In this document: positions 1 to 11,559 of the stretch, piece after piece
Layout of the letters: every line of letters begins with the position of its first letter
How positions within the stretch are numbered: position 1 is the first letter of the stretch
From: Cladopsammia gracilis
Taxonomy: Eukaryota > Cnidaria > Anthozoa > Scleractinia > Dendrophylliidae
Assembly: GCA_022457155.1 (NCBI GenBank)
Contig: JAJGOT010000020.1
Span: 2,566,501-2,630,500 of the forward strand
Direction: 5' to 3'
DNA length: 64,000 nt
Program-made: the position numbers and the translations under genes
Notes under the pieces: generated by a model
Told to the model about the DNA's origin: nothing
Seen by the model: the letters and a program-made list of their open reading frames with translations, nothing else
Database searches by the model: none

Positions 1-1620
1 TTGTGAATTTATCACTTCAGATTGAGGCTAACCCTGTCAAAATGCGTCTTCAATGCTTACATTCAGCGGCAATAGCGAATTCGAAACTGGACTATTGTCA
101 TTTCTTTAACACACAGTGACAAAACGCCAATATTGGCGTTTTGTCACTGTGTGTTAAAGAGGAGTTGTCACGGGGTGTTTAATTATGGCTAAATGAACCT
201 TGAACACCCAAGTGAAAGGATCTTTTTTGAAATTTTAATTTGCTATCCATGACAGAAATTGAAACGTTTCAGTTCAGTAGTAAAGTAGAGATATGTCTTT
301 TGGCTTGTGTAATTCACTCCAAACAGTGCTAAAATGGTCTTAAAGCCAATCTACTAAATAGAAATACGTCAAAAATACCTGTTTGATTCTAAATGATGAA
401 ATTATTTTACGTAGATACAGGTTCCATAGTTATCAGCTTGAGTGCTGAAGAGACTCACGTTTTTATCAATGCGGGGCGATATTTCTTCTTCGGAAGTCAG
501 AACCGAAGAAGCGGAGTTTTAAAGAATTTCCAAGCAGCCGAGCGACTTAAATGAGCTATGTCATGGTGATTTGATGCTTTGGGGTCAAAACGGCCTCAAA
601 TAAACACTAAGTACCTTTTCCATACATTAACTGCTTATAAAAAGAATAAAATGAAGATATCAAGTGAATTTTTGACCGAAGAATGAACCATGATCTGAGT
701 TTAGAGAAGGGCACCAGGCTATAAACTTGAAAAAAATTGGGTAACGTTTTCAAGTTGCAATCCATTTTTCTCATAGAGCACAAGCAGAATAACGGTAAAC
801 AAAACTGGACCATTATTTTTGAGTTTCCACTGATGTAAATATGTCTTTTGGGCTGTTTAACGTAACACTAGAAACGGTGACATAGCCCCTTTAAAGGTAA
901 CACAAATTACATTTTTCAATGGGAATTTATGTTGATATCAATTTTTGATTGACTTTTTCTTTCTGTTCTCGTTAGTTTTGGAGAAATGTTTATAAAACGT
1001 GCTCAAATTCAGTCGTATTGATATCTTGATTTTCATCGAGGACAGCTCCTCTTTGGGCTAATGGTACGCGTTTTGCTTTTAAACATAAACTAATGGATAT
1101 TTGAATGAAATTTTTCAAAAGAAGGTTTTGTTGTCCAATTTTATGAGTTTGTTCATTCATTTCATAGGTTGAGAAGCGATTTTCTGTAAACAAAACAAGA
1201 CTTGGATTTTATAGTTCTAATTTCACTCGCGTCGCCTTATGCAAAGATGTATGTGTATTTTTTGCAATTTTGATTTCCAAATCAGTTTCTCGGGCAATTT
1301 TCGATACGCTACAGGTGTATTTTATTCGGAAATTAGTCATACTAGTTATTCTAGACCAAGAAAAAGTTGTTTTTGTGAGCTACACTCTAATTGCACTGTG
1401 CAGACGGTCGCGTAATACTGTTTTTGAGAATTGCTAAACAACAACAACAACAATTACAATATTGAATAACAGCCCGCACGTCAGTCTTAATTTTTGTGCT
1501 TTCGACTTTTCACCTTAGTTAAGCTTATCATCAGCTTTCTGTTCAGAGAGGTCCGCTGTTAGGCTAAGCCTATCTGTGTATATTGTATAAGGTAGCCTTA
1601 CCTAAGTGACGGTTAAGTGT
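1..1620 (+). repeat. Dispersed repeat family R1, copy i (left end outside window)
   Basis: Non-coding, AT-rich. The stretch matches 50680-51640 in the same orientation and 35060-36320 and 55912-56830 in reverse complement (for example the 'atcgaggacagct' region near 1035 recurs near 51091). The family therefore has at least four copies here in both orientations. In the fuller copies one end is a GC-rich palindromic segment with 'agcggagc' followed by 'catactcatagaacc'; the other runs into 'taagcctatctatatattt'. No protein-coding potential is convincing; it behaves as a non-autonomous mobile element of unknown class. A palindrome at 103-160 interrupts this copy. Confidence 0.6.
103..160. repeat. 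Perfect 58-bp palindrome
   Basis: Both arms (103-131 and 132-160) are exact reverse complements with no spacer, centred on CCAATATTGG. The other R1 copies lack it, so it arose by insertion or local rearrangement. It could extrude as a cruciform. Function unknown. Confidence 0.9.
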
Positions 1621-2077
1621 GCGATTATTGAAACGGGCTGCGAAGTTACGGCTTTTTATGATAGGTAAAGTTACTTTGTTCTTTCAGAGTTTCCTATCTT
1701 TCACCAAATGTAATCAGCTTTTCGAGTCCGTGAATGAAAGTTGTTGTTAAGCAGTGTTTTTGATCTTTTTCTTTTTCTCAATTTTTGAAAATACCAAGGA
1801 CTGCCAAACACTCTTACAAGTAAGGGACCGATCGTTAATTACGCCCTAGAGGGGGGCGGTGGTTTTCTAAAAAATCTGGTGTATGAAAATTGACCCCCAC
1901 AATAAACTTTCAAATAAAAGTTATACCTCCCCCCCCCCCCACCACTACAATTACAATTTGAGAAGTTTACCCCTCCCCCTCCCCCCCCTAACAATTCGTC
2001 AAATGAACTTGCTATTACTTCTTTCCTTATGTTGGTACGAATTTGTAGAGTCGCCACTGACCGTTTAATAGTGTCCT

Positions 2078-2301
2078 GGGGCCCGTTTCTCGAAATTCCC
2101 GGTAACTTTTCGGGCCCGAAGCCAAATATTGAAATCAAAATCTAAAGATTAAAAGCGCGGATCGTAGCGAACAAACCAGTCCATTTTGTTTTGCTAACTG
2201 ATACTTTATTATCTGCAAAACATTTGAAACCTCGATCTTCAATGAAAATAAAACAACTTTCCGGACCCGGGTAATTACCGGATCTTTCGAGAAACGGCCC
2301 C
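2078..2301. mobile_element. Nested MITE with GGGGCCCGTTTCTCGAAA-type inverted ends
   Basis: The left end GGCCCGTTTCTCGAAATTCC and the right end, reverse-complemented GGCCGTTTCTCGAAAGATCC, form terminal inverted repeats. Both ends continue with CCGG-containing subterminal sequence. CCTG flanks both sides (2075-2078 and 2301-2304), a possible 4-bp target-site duplication. No coding capacity. Confidence 0.6.
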
Positions 2302-2377
2302 CTGTTCACCAGCAAACTCGTTCCCAGGGTCTCTCTTCTTCACGCCGTCGCACCAGGTTCATGAGGGAGCTTTAGCA

Positions 2378-2945
2378 AACACGACGGCAATGGCAGCAAG
2401 AGTGGCACAAAACAACAGGTTTATGAACGAAAACAATGCCTCTGCACGTGTGTTTTACATTTGATACATTTCTTCGCCGTTCCCTGCAGAATTACAACGT
2501 CAAACGATCATAATAATTTTCCTTTCTTTATTTGAACTTGAAATCCGTCCCTACTGACGAACTCAGCTCCTGGAGAATTCATTCACATCAGGCAAATTAA
2601 ACAATTTGGAACAACTTGAAAGTAGTTTAAATGAGCGCAAATTCTTTCATTCAATGACGTTTTCTTTCGCGTTGCCGTCTCACGGCAACAGCAGTGAGAG
2701 CAACACAAAACAATACGTTTAATGAGCGGAAACAATGACTCTGCACGTTCGTTTTTCATTTGATACATTTCTTTGCCGTTCCCTGCAAAACAACAACGTC
2801 TAGGGTTTTTAGAGAACGCGAAAACACGACGGTTAATTTTCCTTGCTTTATTATTTCAACTTGAAAGCCGTCCCTACCAATTCAGCTCTTGAACAATTCC
2901 AGTAACATAAGGCAAATTAAACAATTTCAAAGTAGTTTAAGTAAC
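2378..2945. repeat. Local tandem duplication, two ~275-bp units
   Basis: About 2378-2655 and 2672-2945 share runs such as 'catttgatacatttctt' and 'aggcaaattaaacaattt' in the same order. A shorter third copy of the 'aatgagcgcaaa...caatgacgttttctttgcgttgccgtc' part lies at 3542-3592. All are inside the 1823-3889 element. Non-coding. Confidence 0.6.
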
Positions 2946-3928
2946 AACGGGTGTAAGAACTAGGAAATGCTCTATCGTTCCGCGACATTTCGCTTTCCCC
3001 ACATAAGATTGTTTAGGTTTTTTTTACTGAGAATGCATCAACCAATTGACATGTTTTAAATAAAATGTACTGGAACTTTATTTTAAAGTGATGCTTCTTT
3101 TGTGCTACAAGATCTGATCCAATCGTGAAACTCCAAAACAAGGGTCTTTCTGCACGTACCGGTGCTCATTGTCTTCTATTGTATGTGAGGTATTGTATTT
3201 TTGGTCTTGTTTTGCATTTGTATTATTGTCGTTCTTTGTTCCTCTTGTTTAACGTCATCTGTGCTCCGGTACACACAGAAAGAACCCAAAACAATGGCGA
3301 GGAAAGGCTTCTAATTTTACATGTTTCCCGAATAGAATTTCGGTTGTATCAAAACTCAGAATAGTTTTTACTAAAAAGGAACCAATTAGTAAACTAGAGA
3401 GAAATAAATGCACTACCTGGTTAAGAGATGGTAGATTTTCACGTTTTAGCCAATGAGGTGGACGATTTCAACAATATCACAATTAACTTTCTGCATTCCT
3501 TGCCGTTAGGTTGCCTAGTTCTTATTAGGACCATTACTTAAATGAGCGCAAAAGTTCTTTTTTCAATGACGTTTTCTTTGGCGTTGCCGTCGTGGTTACT
3601 GAAGCTCCCTGATCGCACCACTGGCTTTTTTCTCATCGAAATTTGTATTTATTTATATTATATATTTTTAACATTTGTGATTTTAGATTATCATTATTTT
3701 AATAACTACTATATACATGTAGTTGCTACCTTTTGTATGTCTTAAAATTTTACCCCCCCCCCCCAACCCTCACTTCTCGTGCAAGGTAAAAAATAACCCC
3801 CCAAATGGAGCTTGTTTTAAACAATTACCCCCCTCAAAAAACACCCCCCCCCCCCCCTCCTCCCAGGACGTAATAAACGATCGGTCCCTAAACTGAGCAG
3901 TTACAGAAACTTGAAATACAAAAGACTA

Positions 3929-6900
3929 TCACTTACTGCTGGTTTCGCCAGGTAGAACAGATACAGGCGGAATCTTAATAGAACCTTCGTTTTCTGGTGG
4001 CGGGGGGATTGTCTCCGCAGGACCACCAGGTACTTCCGGTCCAGGAGGTAGAAGAGGAAGAGATACTTCCTTAGATGCAGGGTTAGTCGCTGTTGGTACA
4101 ATTTCGGGCTTTGGTGGAGTTATCGATCCTGGCGTAGATCCAGGGAGGGCAGGAGTTGGGATCTCTGGCTTCGGTGGAGAAACCTCTGGCTTCGGAGGAG
4201 TAACCTCTGGCTTCAGTGGAGTAACTTCTGGCTTCGGTGGGGCTACCTCAGGTTTCGGTGGAGCAACCTCCGGCTTCGGTGGAGCTATCTCTGGCTTTGG
4301 TGGAAGGAGAGGTAACTGGCCGGGTGCAGGTATTGGGCCAGTTGGTGAAACTTGAGGTACAGAGGGCAATGGAGGTAGTTGTGGAAGTGGTGGTACAGGT
4401 TGTGGTGGAAGACCAGGATTTAACTGGGTTAAAGGTGGAAGTGGAGGAGCTGATAAAGGTTGCGTCTGCACAGGAACAGTCATTGGTAGAGGTGGACTTG
4501 CCATTGGAAGAGGTTGTGCTTGCGCTGGATTAGGTACTACTGCTGGCAGTGTTGATGCTTGTGGATTTTGCGGTATAGGAACCCCAGTCCCTTGTTGTAC
4601 TGGCTGTGTCGTCCCAAGTGCGCCAGCATTTGAACATTGGCACGGCACTGGCTTACAACAATCTAATGAGTCATAAATCTCCTCGTCAACATCTTTGCAG
4701 AGACCACATAAATCTGGGCATCTACTTTGACATCCGCAACGACAATTCATAGGAAGAAGCAAAGGTAGAATTCCAGATAGAGCTGCCAGAGGATTTGTAG
4801 TCTTGGCTTCTTTATTAGCAGCTGCAGGTGGTGCTCCCAAAGTGGTTCCGGCTGGGTATCCTTGTGGGCCTTCATTTCCAGCTGGATATCCTTGATTTGG
4901 ACCTCCACCAGCGGGGTATCCCTGGTTTGGATTTCCACCGGCGGGGTATCCCTGGTTTGGATTTCCACCGGCCGGGTATCCCTGGTTTGTATTTCCACCA
5001 GCAGGGTATCCATATTTTTGACTCGGATATCCCTGATTTCCACCCGCTTGATATCCTTGATATGGCCCTCCTGCAGGATACGCCGGAACCGGAACAGGAA
5101 CAGGCACTGGTACGACCTTTGGGGGTTTTTCTTCCTTTTTACCGAGGCTATTTAACAAAGCGACTGTTTGAAGTATGTTACCAAGGTCATTTTCTTCTTT
5201 ATCCGGTACAGGTACAGGCTGCTGAATAGGTGCTGGCAGGACCACGGGTGGTAGGGGTGCTGGCTGCGGAAGAGGTGCTGGCATTACAACAGGAGGTGGA
5301 AGAGGTGCGGGCATCACAACAGGGGGTTGAAGAGGTGCGGGCATTACCACCGGCTGAGGGGGTTGTGTTTGCGATGGAACGGAAATCATGATTGGTCGCA
5401 TAGCTTGCTGAGGGCGTGGTGCAGCGATAATTATGGGCTGCTGCTTTCGTTGAGGCCTTGACGATTCATAAGGTTTCTTGTTAAGATTAATGTGCAGATT
5501 TATGGATTTATTCGGCCCTACAACGCCTGGACCAGGCTGTGGTAATGGAGAGGCTCCAGCGCTTGAGAAAATTTTCTGACCATTTACATTTAAAATAACT
5601 CCTTTTGGTGCGCCTTTTAACTGTATTCTTCGTTGAATGAAAGCACGTTTAAAATTCTTGATATTTGAGAGGGAATCACTGACTGATCGTGATGGTGGCG
5701 TCTGGTTTGAAGACCCTAAAAAAGAAGTCATTCAATCAAACATTGTCCTAGTTTCAATGATTACAACAACACAACGCTGACAAATGGTGACAGGAGAACC
5801 GTGGTGGGAGGATCATAAAGCTCATTGAAGCTCCATTCTGCAAATTGCACACAGATTTTTATGGACTTTTTTATTTTAGGAAGTCATAATTTACCCTGTA
5901 AAAATCAGTTTATGTTTGAATTTCCTTCACAAGTGCCTGTTGATGGGCGGACCATTGCGGGGGAATCATAGCCAGAAAATGTTTCAAATACTGGGGTCTG
6001 CATACTGCAGAGAAATCGGCTGTAACTGGGAGACAAAGACCATGCTCGAACAATCGACCGCCAGATCGAATGTTCCATGCGCATGCGCTAATCACATAAC
6101 CGCGTGTTCCATTAAAAACCCGGGTCTGCACACTGCAGTGAAATCGGCTGTAAAGACGGGAATACAAAGACAATGCTCGAACCATGCGCCATGTGTTAAT
6201 CACGTGCCCGCACGCACTACATCATTTGGTTTGGATAGAATGTATGACTGAAGACTATTTCCGCTATGATTATAAATGGCAAAGTAATTAACTGCGTCAC
6301 GTCAGTTACGTTTCCTGGGTCACATTCTCAGAATGCCAGAAGAAGAACTGTGAGGAAGATATACCTGGCTTATATACAGAAGCTCTTGGAGAAACAGAAA
6401 ACATTTTTCAACCTGACCACATTGCTGATCTGGCCGTTAATCGCTTTACTTGGAAAAGACTCTGTTATTGCCTGCTCTTCGCAGCCGAGTTAATGAATGT
6501 GCATTAGATTATCGTGGTTTTAACTGGTAATCGCTTCTATATGACTCTCCAAAACGAAACTTTCATGAATGACACTCTAAATCTCCAGAAATACTAATAC
6601 CTCAGCCATATTATGGAAAATTTTCTTGACCGGAGAGCACCAAACTTTATTTACCTTGTTTATTGCCTAGATGAAAATTAAAAATATATACATCAAAAGA
6701 AACATGACACAATTTCAACGGACTTAAAGCGTGTATATCGTGTCTATTTGATGAAGATGATATAGAAAAATATCTAAACAACTTGCCAATGAGGAAAATC
6801 TTTGCAACTGAAAAGGGTGCCACCACGTGTTTTCGTAAACATATATGGTGACATATTTCGTTTTTGATACATCAGACAAAACAATTTCAATATTTTATTT

Positions 6901-7319
6901 GCAGTCATATCCGCTTACAAGCATGAAATGTCGATCAAAGTCAAAGCGCTTATTTTTGCAATATTCAATACTTATAAAATTTTGCTTGCTGTTATATTCA
7001 TCGATTAATCTTGTTTTCCACTCAACACCTGTAGAAATGTTATTGAGTGTAGTACGCAATTTCAATCGTTGTTATTCGTGACTTGGTGGTCGGGATTTTC
7101 TCCATAATTTACCTAATGGTATGCCTTACCTTTGCTGCTCTTAAAAGTCTTAGAACGAACGACGTGACTAGGTTCATACACATTACGCTTCACACTGGGT
7201 CTAAAGCGTAATCGTTGGTGATCTTTGCCAAAATGGACTCCTTGGACCAAAATCCAATTCGCATACAGTGCAAACCAAAGAAGAAAGACTCTTCTTTTCG
7301 CTTTCATATTTAAAGTCAT
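3929..7319 (-). CDS. Secreted proline-rich GYPAGG-repeat protein with six-Cys motif (paralogue 1), 658 aa
   Basis: Two exons, 7130-7319 and 3929-5715, joined through a phase-1 intron (donor GTAAGG, acceptor TTTTTTAG). Exon 1 encodes a signal peptide (hydrophobic VFLLWFALYANWILVQG) and a basic segment with a KR site, possibly a propeptide. Translation could start at 7319 or at the in-frame ATG at 7307; the second gives the cleaner signal peptide. Exon 2 carries, in order, VNGQK (about 107), INLHINL (135), PIIIAAP (157), PVVMPAP repeats, NILQTVALL (243), GYPAGGNPNQ repeats (299-353), a six-Cys motif (388-403, C-x-C-G-C-x3-C-P-x2-C-x-L-C), further CC and CQC (416-424), and eight PPKPE-type repeats (536-599). 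The neighbour at 8941-11559 is a tandem paralogue. A donor-like GTAAGT (3936-3931) overlaps the stop, so a downstream exon is possible. I do not recognise the family; an extracellular structural protein is inferred. Confidence 0.85.
4850..5060 (-). repeat. Coding minisatellite, GYPAGGNPNQ units
   Basis: A 30-bp unit repeated about five times in frame, with a few degenerate copies, inside the large exon of the 3929-7319 gene. Central units are nearly identical at nucleotide level ('ggatttccaccg' recurs), suggesting recent slippage or homogenisation. Confidence 0.8.
5716..7129 (-). other. Intron of paralogue 1, with a local duplication
   Basis: Non-coding. A ~115-bp block at 5994-6110 ('gtctgcatactgcag...aaatcggctgtaa...atgctcgaac') recurs in diverged form at 6122-6220. 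Nothing else recognisable; short open frames here have no family features. Confidence 0.6.
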
Positions 7320-7342
7320 CTATCAGAGCACCTTTTTCTCTT

Positions 7343-7367
7343 CATTTTCTTGCTAGGCAAGAAAATG
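7343..7367. promoter_or_regulatory. Perfect hairpin just upstream of paralogue 1 start codon
   Basis: CATTTTCTTGC, a 3-nt centre, then GCAAGAAAATG: 11-bp perfect arms ending about 24 bp before the first ATG. It could be a 5' UTR hairpin or a dimeric factor site. Role unknown. Confidence 0.4.
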
Positions 7368-8835
7368 TTCTTTGTCGTATTTACTTTCAAAGGCATACAT
7401 CAAACATTTATGATTACCAGTAAGCAAACTGGTTATGTATTGTTGATTTAGTTGGTAACCGATCTTTATTGACTGACAACAATCCTTTCTATATTTGACT
7501 TTTGGACTGTCATCAATCCCTTCTTCTATTCCATGAAGCAGTGCTACTTAAAAAGTAATTTCGTGGTCCAAATTGGGCGATAATACATGCACATGGCTCA
7601 TTTGATTTCGAGCCATATAGTACTCGGTTATACAAAGAATTGGGTTGAGCGGAGATTTTCACACCTTGATTTTTCACACCCTGTATTTTACGTAGTGAGA
7701 TTTTAGCTGGTACAGCAAAAGAGCTTCTAGACTGCTCCTAGACTGCTCCTAGACTGCTGCTAGTTTTACCTTTTCAGTCAGTCGAGCGGGAGAGCTCATC
7801 ACGAAAACAAGCTCGGCGAGACTGGTCAGTGAGCGAACGAGCTTCGCCCTCGGCTCGCATTACTTTCGCTTGCTCGGTCAATCGCCGATCGCGTATTTGC
7901 TCGCCCGCTCGATTATCCTGAAAAGGACTTTTAGTAGTCTAAGGCGCTCCCCTCTTTGTGAAACATCCTTATCACGTTCCGATACTACTACAGGGGAAAC
8001 TCAGTTCTGTCTCTAGCATCAGTATTAACAAGAGGTCAAGTGACAAATGTGGTTATGACGTAGCTGAGATGTGAAGTTTTGGTCCATGCATTTATGAGCT
8101 TTTTTGAATACAATAGTCTTGAAGAGTTCCATTACTAACATCACAAAATTCTACCTCGTCCCAAAATGATAATGATTGAGCTCCCTGACCTCCCCCAGGA
8201 CTTATTGAGGTATGCAACAAATGTGATGTTCCCCCGGGGAATGGACTCCCGTATAAAAGCAAAGGGAATGCTCGTGGAAAATTTTGAAGAGAACCCCCTT
8301 AAAGGCACCAGACTCTCGTCGTAATTGCGCGGCCACTATAAAACTTTACCGCTAAGGGCTACCAAGATAAATCATTCAGAAACATTGTCACAATTTTTAA
8401 AGGCAATAAAGTCGGTGTCATCGGAAAAGTCCTGCTTTACAGCACAACACAATATAAAGGTTATTCCAAAGACATGAAGGGAAAACACACACAAAAAAGC
8501 CCTTTTTTTAAACAGACACCTTTTCACTGGACATATATTTTATGCTTATGCTTTGCTTATGCTTGTGCCTGTGCTTATGCTTATGCTTATGTCGCTGGTG
8601 GATATACCAGCCAAAGTGCATAACGTGCAAATTTCCGATACTTGCTATCAGTGTGGAAAGTATAAACGAAAACTCTTATAGAGAATGCTAACAGCCTTTA
8701 TTTCTATCTTCATTAACCTCTTTATTTGCCTCAAGTTTGCAGTATTTAGATATACACGTTGTGATGTTTCGTTGAAATAAATAAGTGACTGTTCAAATAC
8801 ATTTTCAATTTACAGAATACCAAAATAAGACATTT
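7368..8835. other. Intergenic region between the two proline-rich paralogues
   Basis: Contains three direct 11-bp units TAGACTGCTCC (7728-7760), a foldback element whose arms (about 7738-7795 and 7895-7950) carry 'TTTTCAG..CGAGCGGG.GAGC', and an ATGCTT microsatellite (8541-8591). No gene is supported. The promoter of the 3929-7319 gene should lie in the left part. Confidence 0.5.
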
Positions 8836-8841
8836 TTTATT
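8836..8841 (-). terminator. Poly(A) signal AATAAA for paralogue 2
   Basis: AATAAA on the minus strand about 100 nt after the stop codon at 8941, a normal distance for a short 3' UTR. Confidence 0.6.
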
Positions 8842-8940
8842 AAAAAAAAATAGCAATTGTGACGATTTTAAGTAGCTACCTTTTTGCCATAACCTGATCT
8901 TTCCACAGGACTGCTTACAAAAGACAAAAGATATCGTACA

Positions 8941-11559
8941 TTAGCCAGTATTCGCAGGCTGTAATACACCAGGAAGGTTTACATTTCCATTGTTATTAGT
9001 GTTATAGCTATAGCTGTTTGTTGCACTTGAACTGCATAGAGCACATGGATTAGGGCAGTTAGCCTCACATCCACACCAACATGAACTCATAGGATCTATT
9101 CCAGGAACACCAGTAGAAGTTGCTGGAACAACGGAACTACCAGGTGGTAAACCTGTACCGGCTGGTTGACCTGTGCCAGCTGGGGGAACCGGCGTTGCAG
9201 TGCCCTGGCCCTGAGCTAGACCAAGAAAATTTCCTGGCGCAGGGGTTGCTATAGGACTTGGAAGTGGGGCGCCAGTAATGCCTCCGGGTGACGTACCAGA
9301 GTTGACAGGTGGTGTAGGAGAAGGTCCATTAAGAAAATTAGGTATTGTTGGTGATCCCATAGTTAGACCGCCTCCTCCAACTCCTGGGTATCCCATGTTT
9401 TGATTCCCACCGGCAGGATACCCCATGTTTTGATTCCCACCGTCAGGATAACCCATGTTTTGATTTCCACCGGCAGGATACCCCATGTTTCGATTCCCAC
9501 CCGCGGGATATCCCATATTTAGATTCCCAGCTGCCAGATTCCCCAAGTTTTGGTTGCCCACACCGGGAGGTAAAATATTTGGATTCGCACCTGCAGGATA
9601 TCCCATGTTAATGTTGCCACCCGCAGGATATCCCATGTTAATGTTGCCACCAGCAGGATATCCCATGTTTTGGTTTCCACCCGCGGGATATCCCATGTTT
9701 GGTTTCATATTCTGATTCCCAGCCTGATACCCCATGTTTAAATTATTAAGAGCTGCTGCAGTGGCCAGCTGCGCCAAGTTTTGGTTGCTAACACCAGGAC
9801 GTACAATATTTGGATTCGCACCAGCAGGATAGCCCATGTTTCCACCAGCAGGATATCCCATGTTATTATTTCCACCAGCAGGATATCCCAAGTTATTATT
9901 AATACCCGCAGGGTATCCCGTGTTTTGTTTCCCAAAGACAGGATACCCCATATTCTGATTCCCAGCTGGATACCCCATGTTTAAATTATTAAGAGCTGCT
10001 GCAGTGGCCAGATTAAGCCCGCCTAATTGACCTCCGTTTGCAGGGTAGCTCAGGGGTGGGTTTCCCAGGGCTGGATAGCCTAGTGCTGGATTCCCAGCTT
10101 GGGGAATTCCTAGTTGTGGATAACCCATTGGTGGAACTCCTGCCAGAGGAGCAGTTAATGGTGATCCAGCATTGCCCAAAAGCAATGAACTAAGAGGAGA
10201 AGTATTAGGCGCTATAAGATTAGATAGCAGCGAAGGGGAAGCTTGTGAATTTCCATCTGAAGAATCTGATCCACCTATCCCCTTCAATAATGCAGCCGTT
10301 AGTAAAATATTCTTTAGACTTGATTCCTTTTTTTCAGGTACTGTTGTGGCTGCGGGAGGAGCGACAACAGGCACTACTTGAGGTACCACCTGAGGTTGAA
10401 CTTGAGACTGTGCGGGTTGAGCTGCTTGAGGTACCATAGCCACGATTGGTTGCGGCTCAGGTTTAGGTTGAGGAGCTGCGATGATTATAGGCCGATTGGG
10501 TTCCTTTTCAGGAGGATTCGGAGATTTTGTAAGGTTTATATGAAGATTGATGTTGTGTGTTTGTGGAATAGGAGTTGTGTTCAGAATTGGTGGTGGTGGT
10601 GTTGGCGTGTTTGTGATGTTTTGACCTCCACCCAAACTAGAGTAGACATTTTGTCCATTCACTTTGACTATAACTGCTTTCGCTGAACCTTTTGTATTCC
10701 ACGATTTTTTCCTATGTTTAGACACAGCTTCAAATAGATGATCAGAATGTTTTCCTGGATTTTGGGACCTTGAAAGCTCTGTAAAACAATTTTAAGTTGT
10801 TAAATACTCTGGATTCAAACGTTTGCTAATCTATTTACCCTAGGACATGATCTGTCCATCAAAGTTCACAGTTTTCACCCACTTTGCTTTTGGTTGCAGT
10901 TCTCGGAACAGGTGATACCTAACACAAATTTTCGCTGCCAAATGAAGATTGTTAATATATTTTATTGGTAATCATCCCTTTGGCTATATACTTTTATGCG
11001 ACTTGATTTAGTGTATCGTTATTGATTTTAAGAAATTTTAATCAGGACATTAAGTAGTATATGTATTTCAATAAAGGTTGTTATTTACGTTTCCCAAATT
11101 CAGGCACAATTCTTAAGGTTTTTTCCACTCCAAAATATAATCCAATTGCAATGCTTTACAACTCCCATATGAAGAAAAGAGTTTTATTGAGAGTTGCTTG
11201 TGCGTCAAGCCATTATCTAATCAAGAGTGACCATTCATGGTACCATTCACTTACATAAAAGATCAAAAAAATGATATTAAAAATCCAGGATCCGTGTGAA
11301 CAACCTTCGCTATATAACAAAGGTGAATAGAAGAATGACTCTTTAAGTGATGTGATTATAAAGCAACTAAAATAGAATTCTTACCATGGTTGACGACGTT
11401 CGTACTTGTGGTTTTCTTGTGATGTTTTCTTAAGCCGAACAGAATCTTATGCAATACTTTGTATTTACGAATATGGTGTTTCGCTAACCGTTCATGTTTA
11501 GCCGTCACGTGATGTAAAACGAACAAGTTTAAAAAGATACATAGAAGAACACTTCTCAT
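8941..11559 (-). CDS. Secreted proline-rich GYPAGG-repeat protein with six-Cys motif (paralogue 2), 670 aa
   Basis: Exons 11385-11559 and 8941-10778 with a phase-1 intron (CATG|GTAAGA; TTTTACAG|AGC); the frame is open across the junction. Exon 1 gives a signal peptide (MRSVLLCIFLNLFVLHHVTA) and a His/Lys-rich stretch. Exon 2 has VNGQN (98-102), INLHINL (135-141, the same residue numbers as in paralogue 1), PIIIAAP (155-161), NILLTAALL (215-223), a long run of about 20 GYPAGGNQNM-type repeats, a Pro/Thr/Gly-rich region, and near the C-terminus the six-Cys motif (625-640). Module order and Cys spacing match the 3929-7319 gene, so the pair arose by tandem duplication. It starts head-to-head with the gene at 12700. 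Family not recognised. The Cys motif could form disulphide cross-links, as in other cnidarian structural proteins; that is inference. Confidence 0.85.
9385..9990 (-). repeat. Coding minisatellite, GYPAGGN-x-NM units with a higher-order duplication
   Basis: About 20 units of 27-30 bp. Higher order is visible: 'attattaagagctgctgcag' with flanking units occurs at 9744 and again at 9986, and the phrase for GNQNL occurs near 9548 and 9778, so blocks of several units were duplicated. Confidence 0.8.
10779..11384 (-). other. Intron of paralogue 2
   Basis: AT-rich, with no coding, repeat or RNA feature recognised. Its position and phase match the intron of paralogue 1, but it is shorter (606 versus 1414 bp). 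Confidence 0.7.

Larger units (their letters stand above)
1823..3889. mobile_element. 2.07-kb element with terminal inverted repeats and poly-C/G subterminal tracts
   Basis: The left end AGGGACCGATCGTT-a-ATTACG-c-CCT and the reverse complement of the right end AGGGACCGATCGTT-t-ATTACG-t-CCT match over about 24 bp. Long C tracts follow on each side (about 1928-1990 and 3752-3858). The interior has no long reading frame and includes a nested MITE and a local duplication, so it is non-autonomous. No target-site duplication is clear; superfamily unknown. Its right end lies about 40 bp from the stop codon of the neighbouring proline-rich gene, so that gene's 3' UTR may run into it. Confidence 0.65.

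Noticed and set aside
9485..9984. Open frames opposite the GYPAGG repeats
   Set aside because: Repeat-derived shadow frames of the minus-strand gene; composition simply mirrors the minisatellite.
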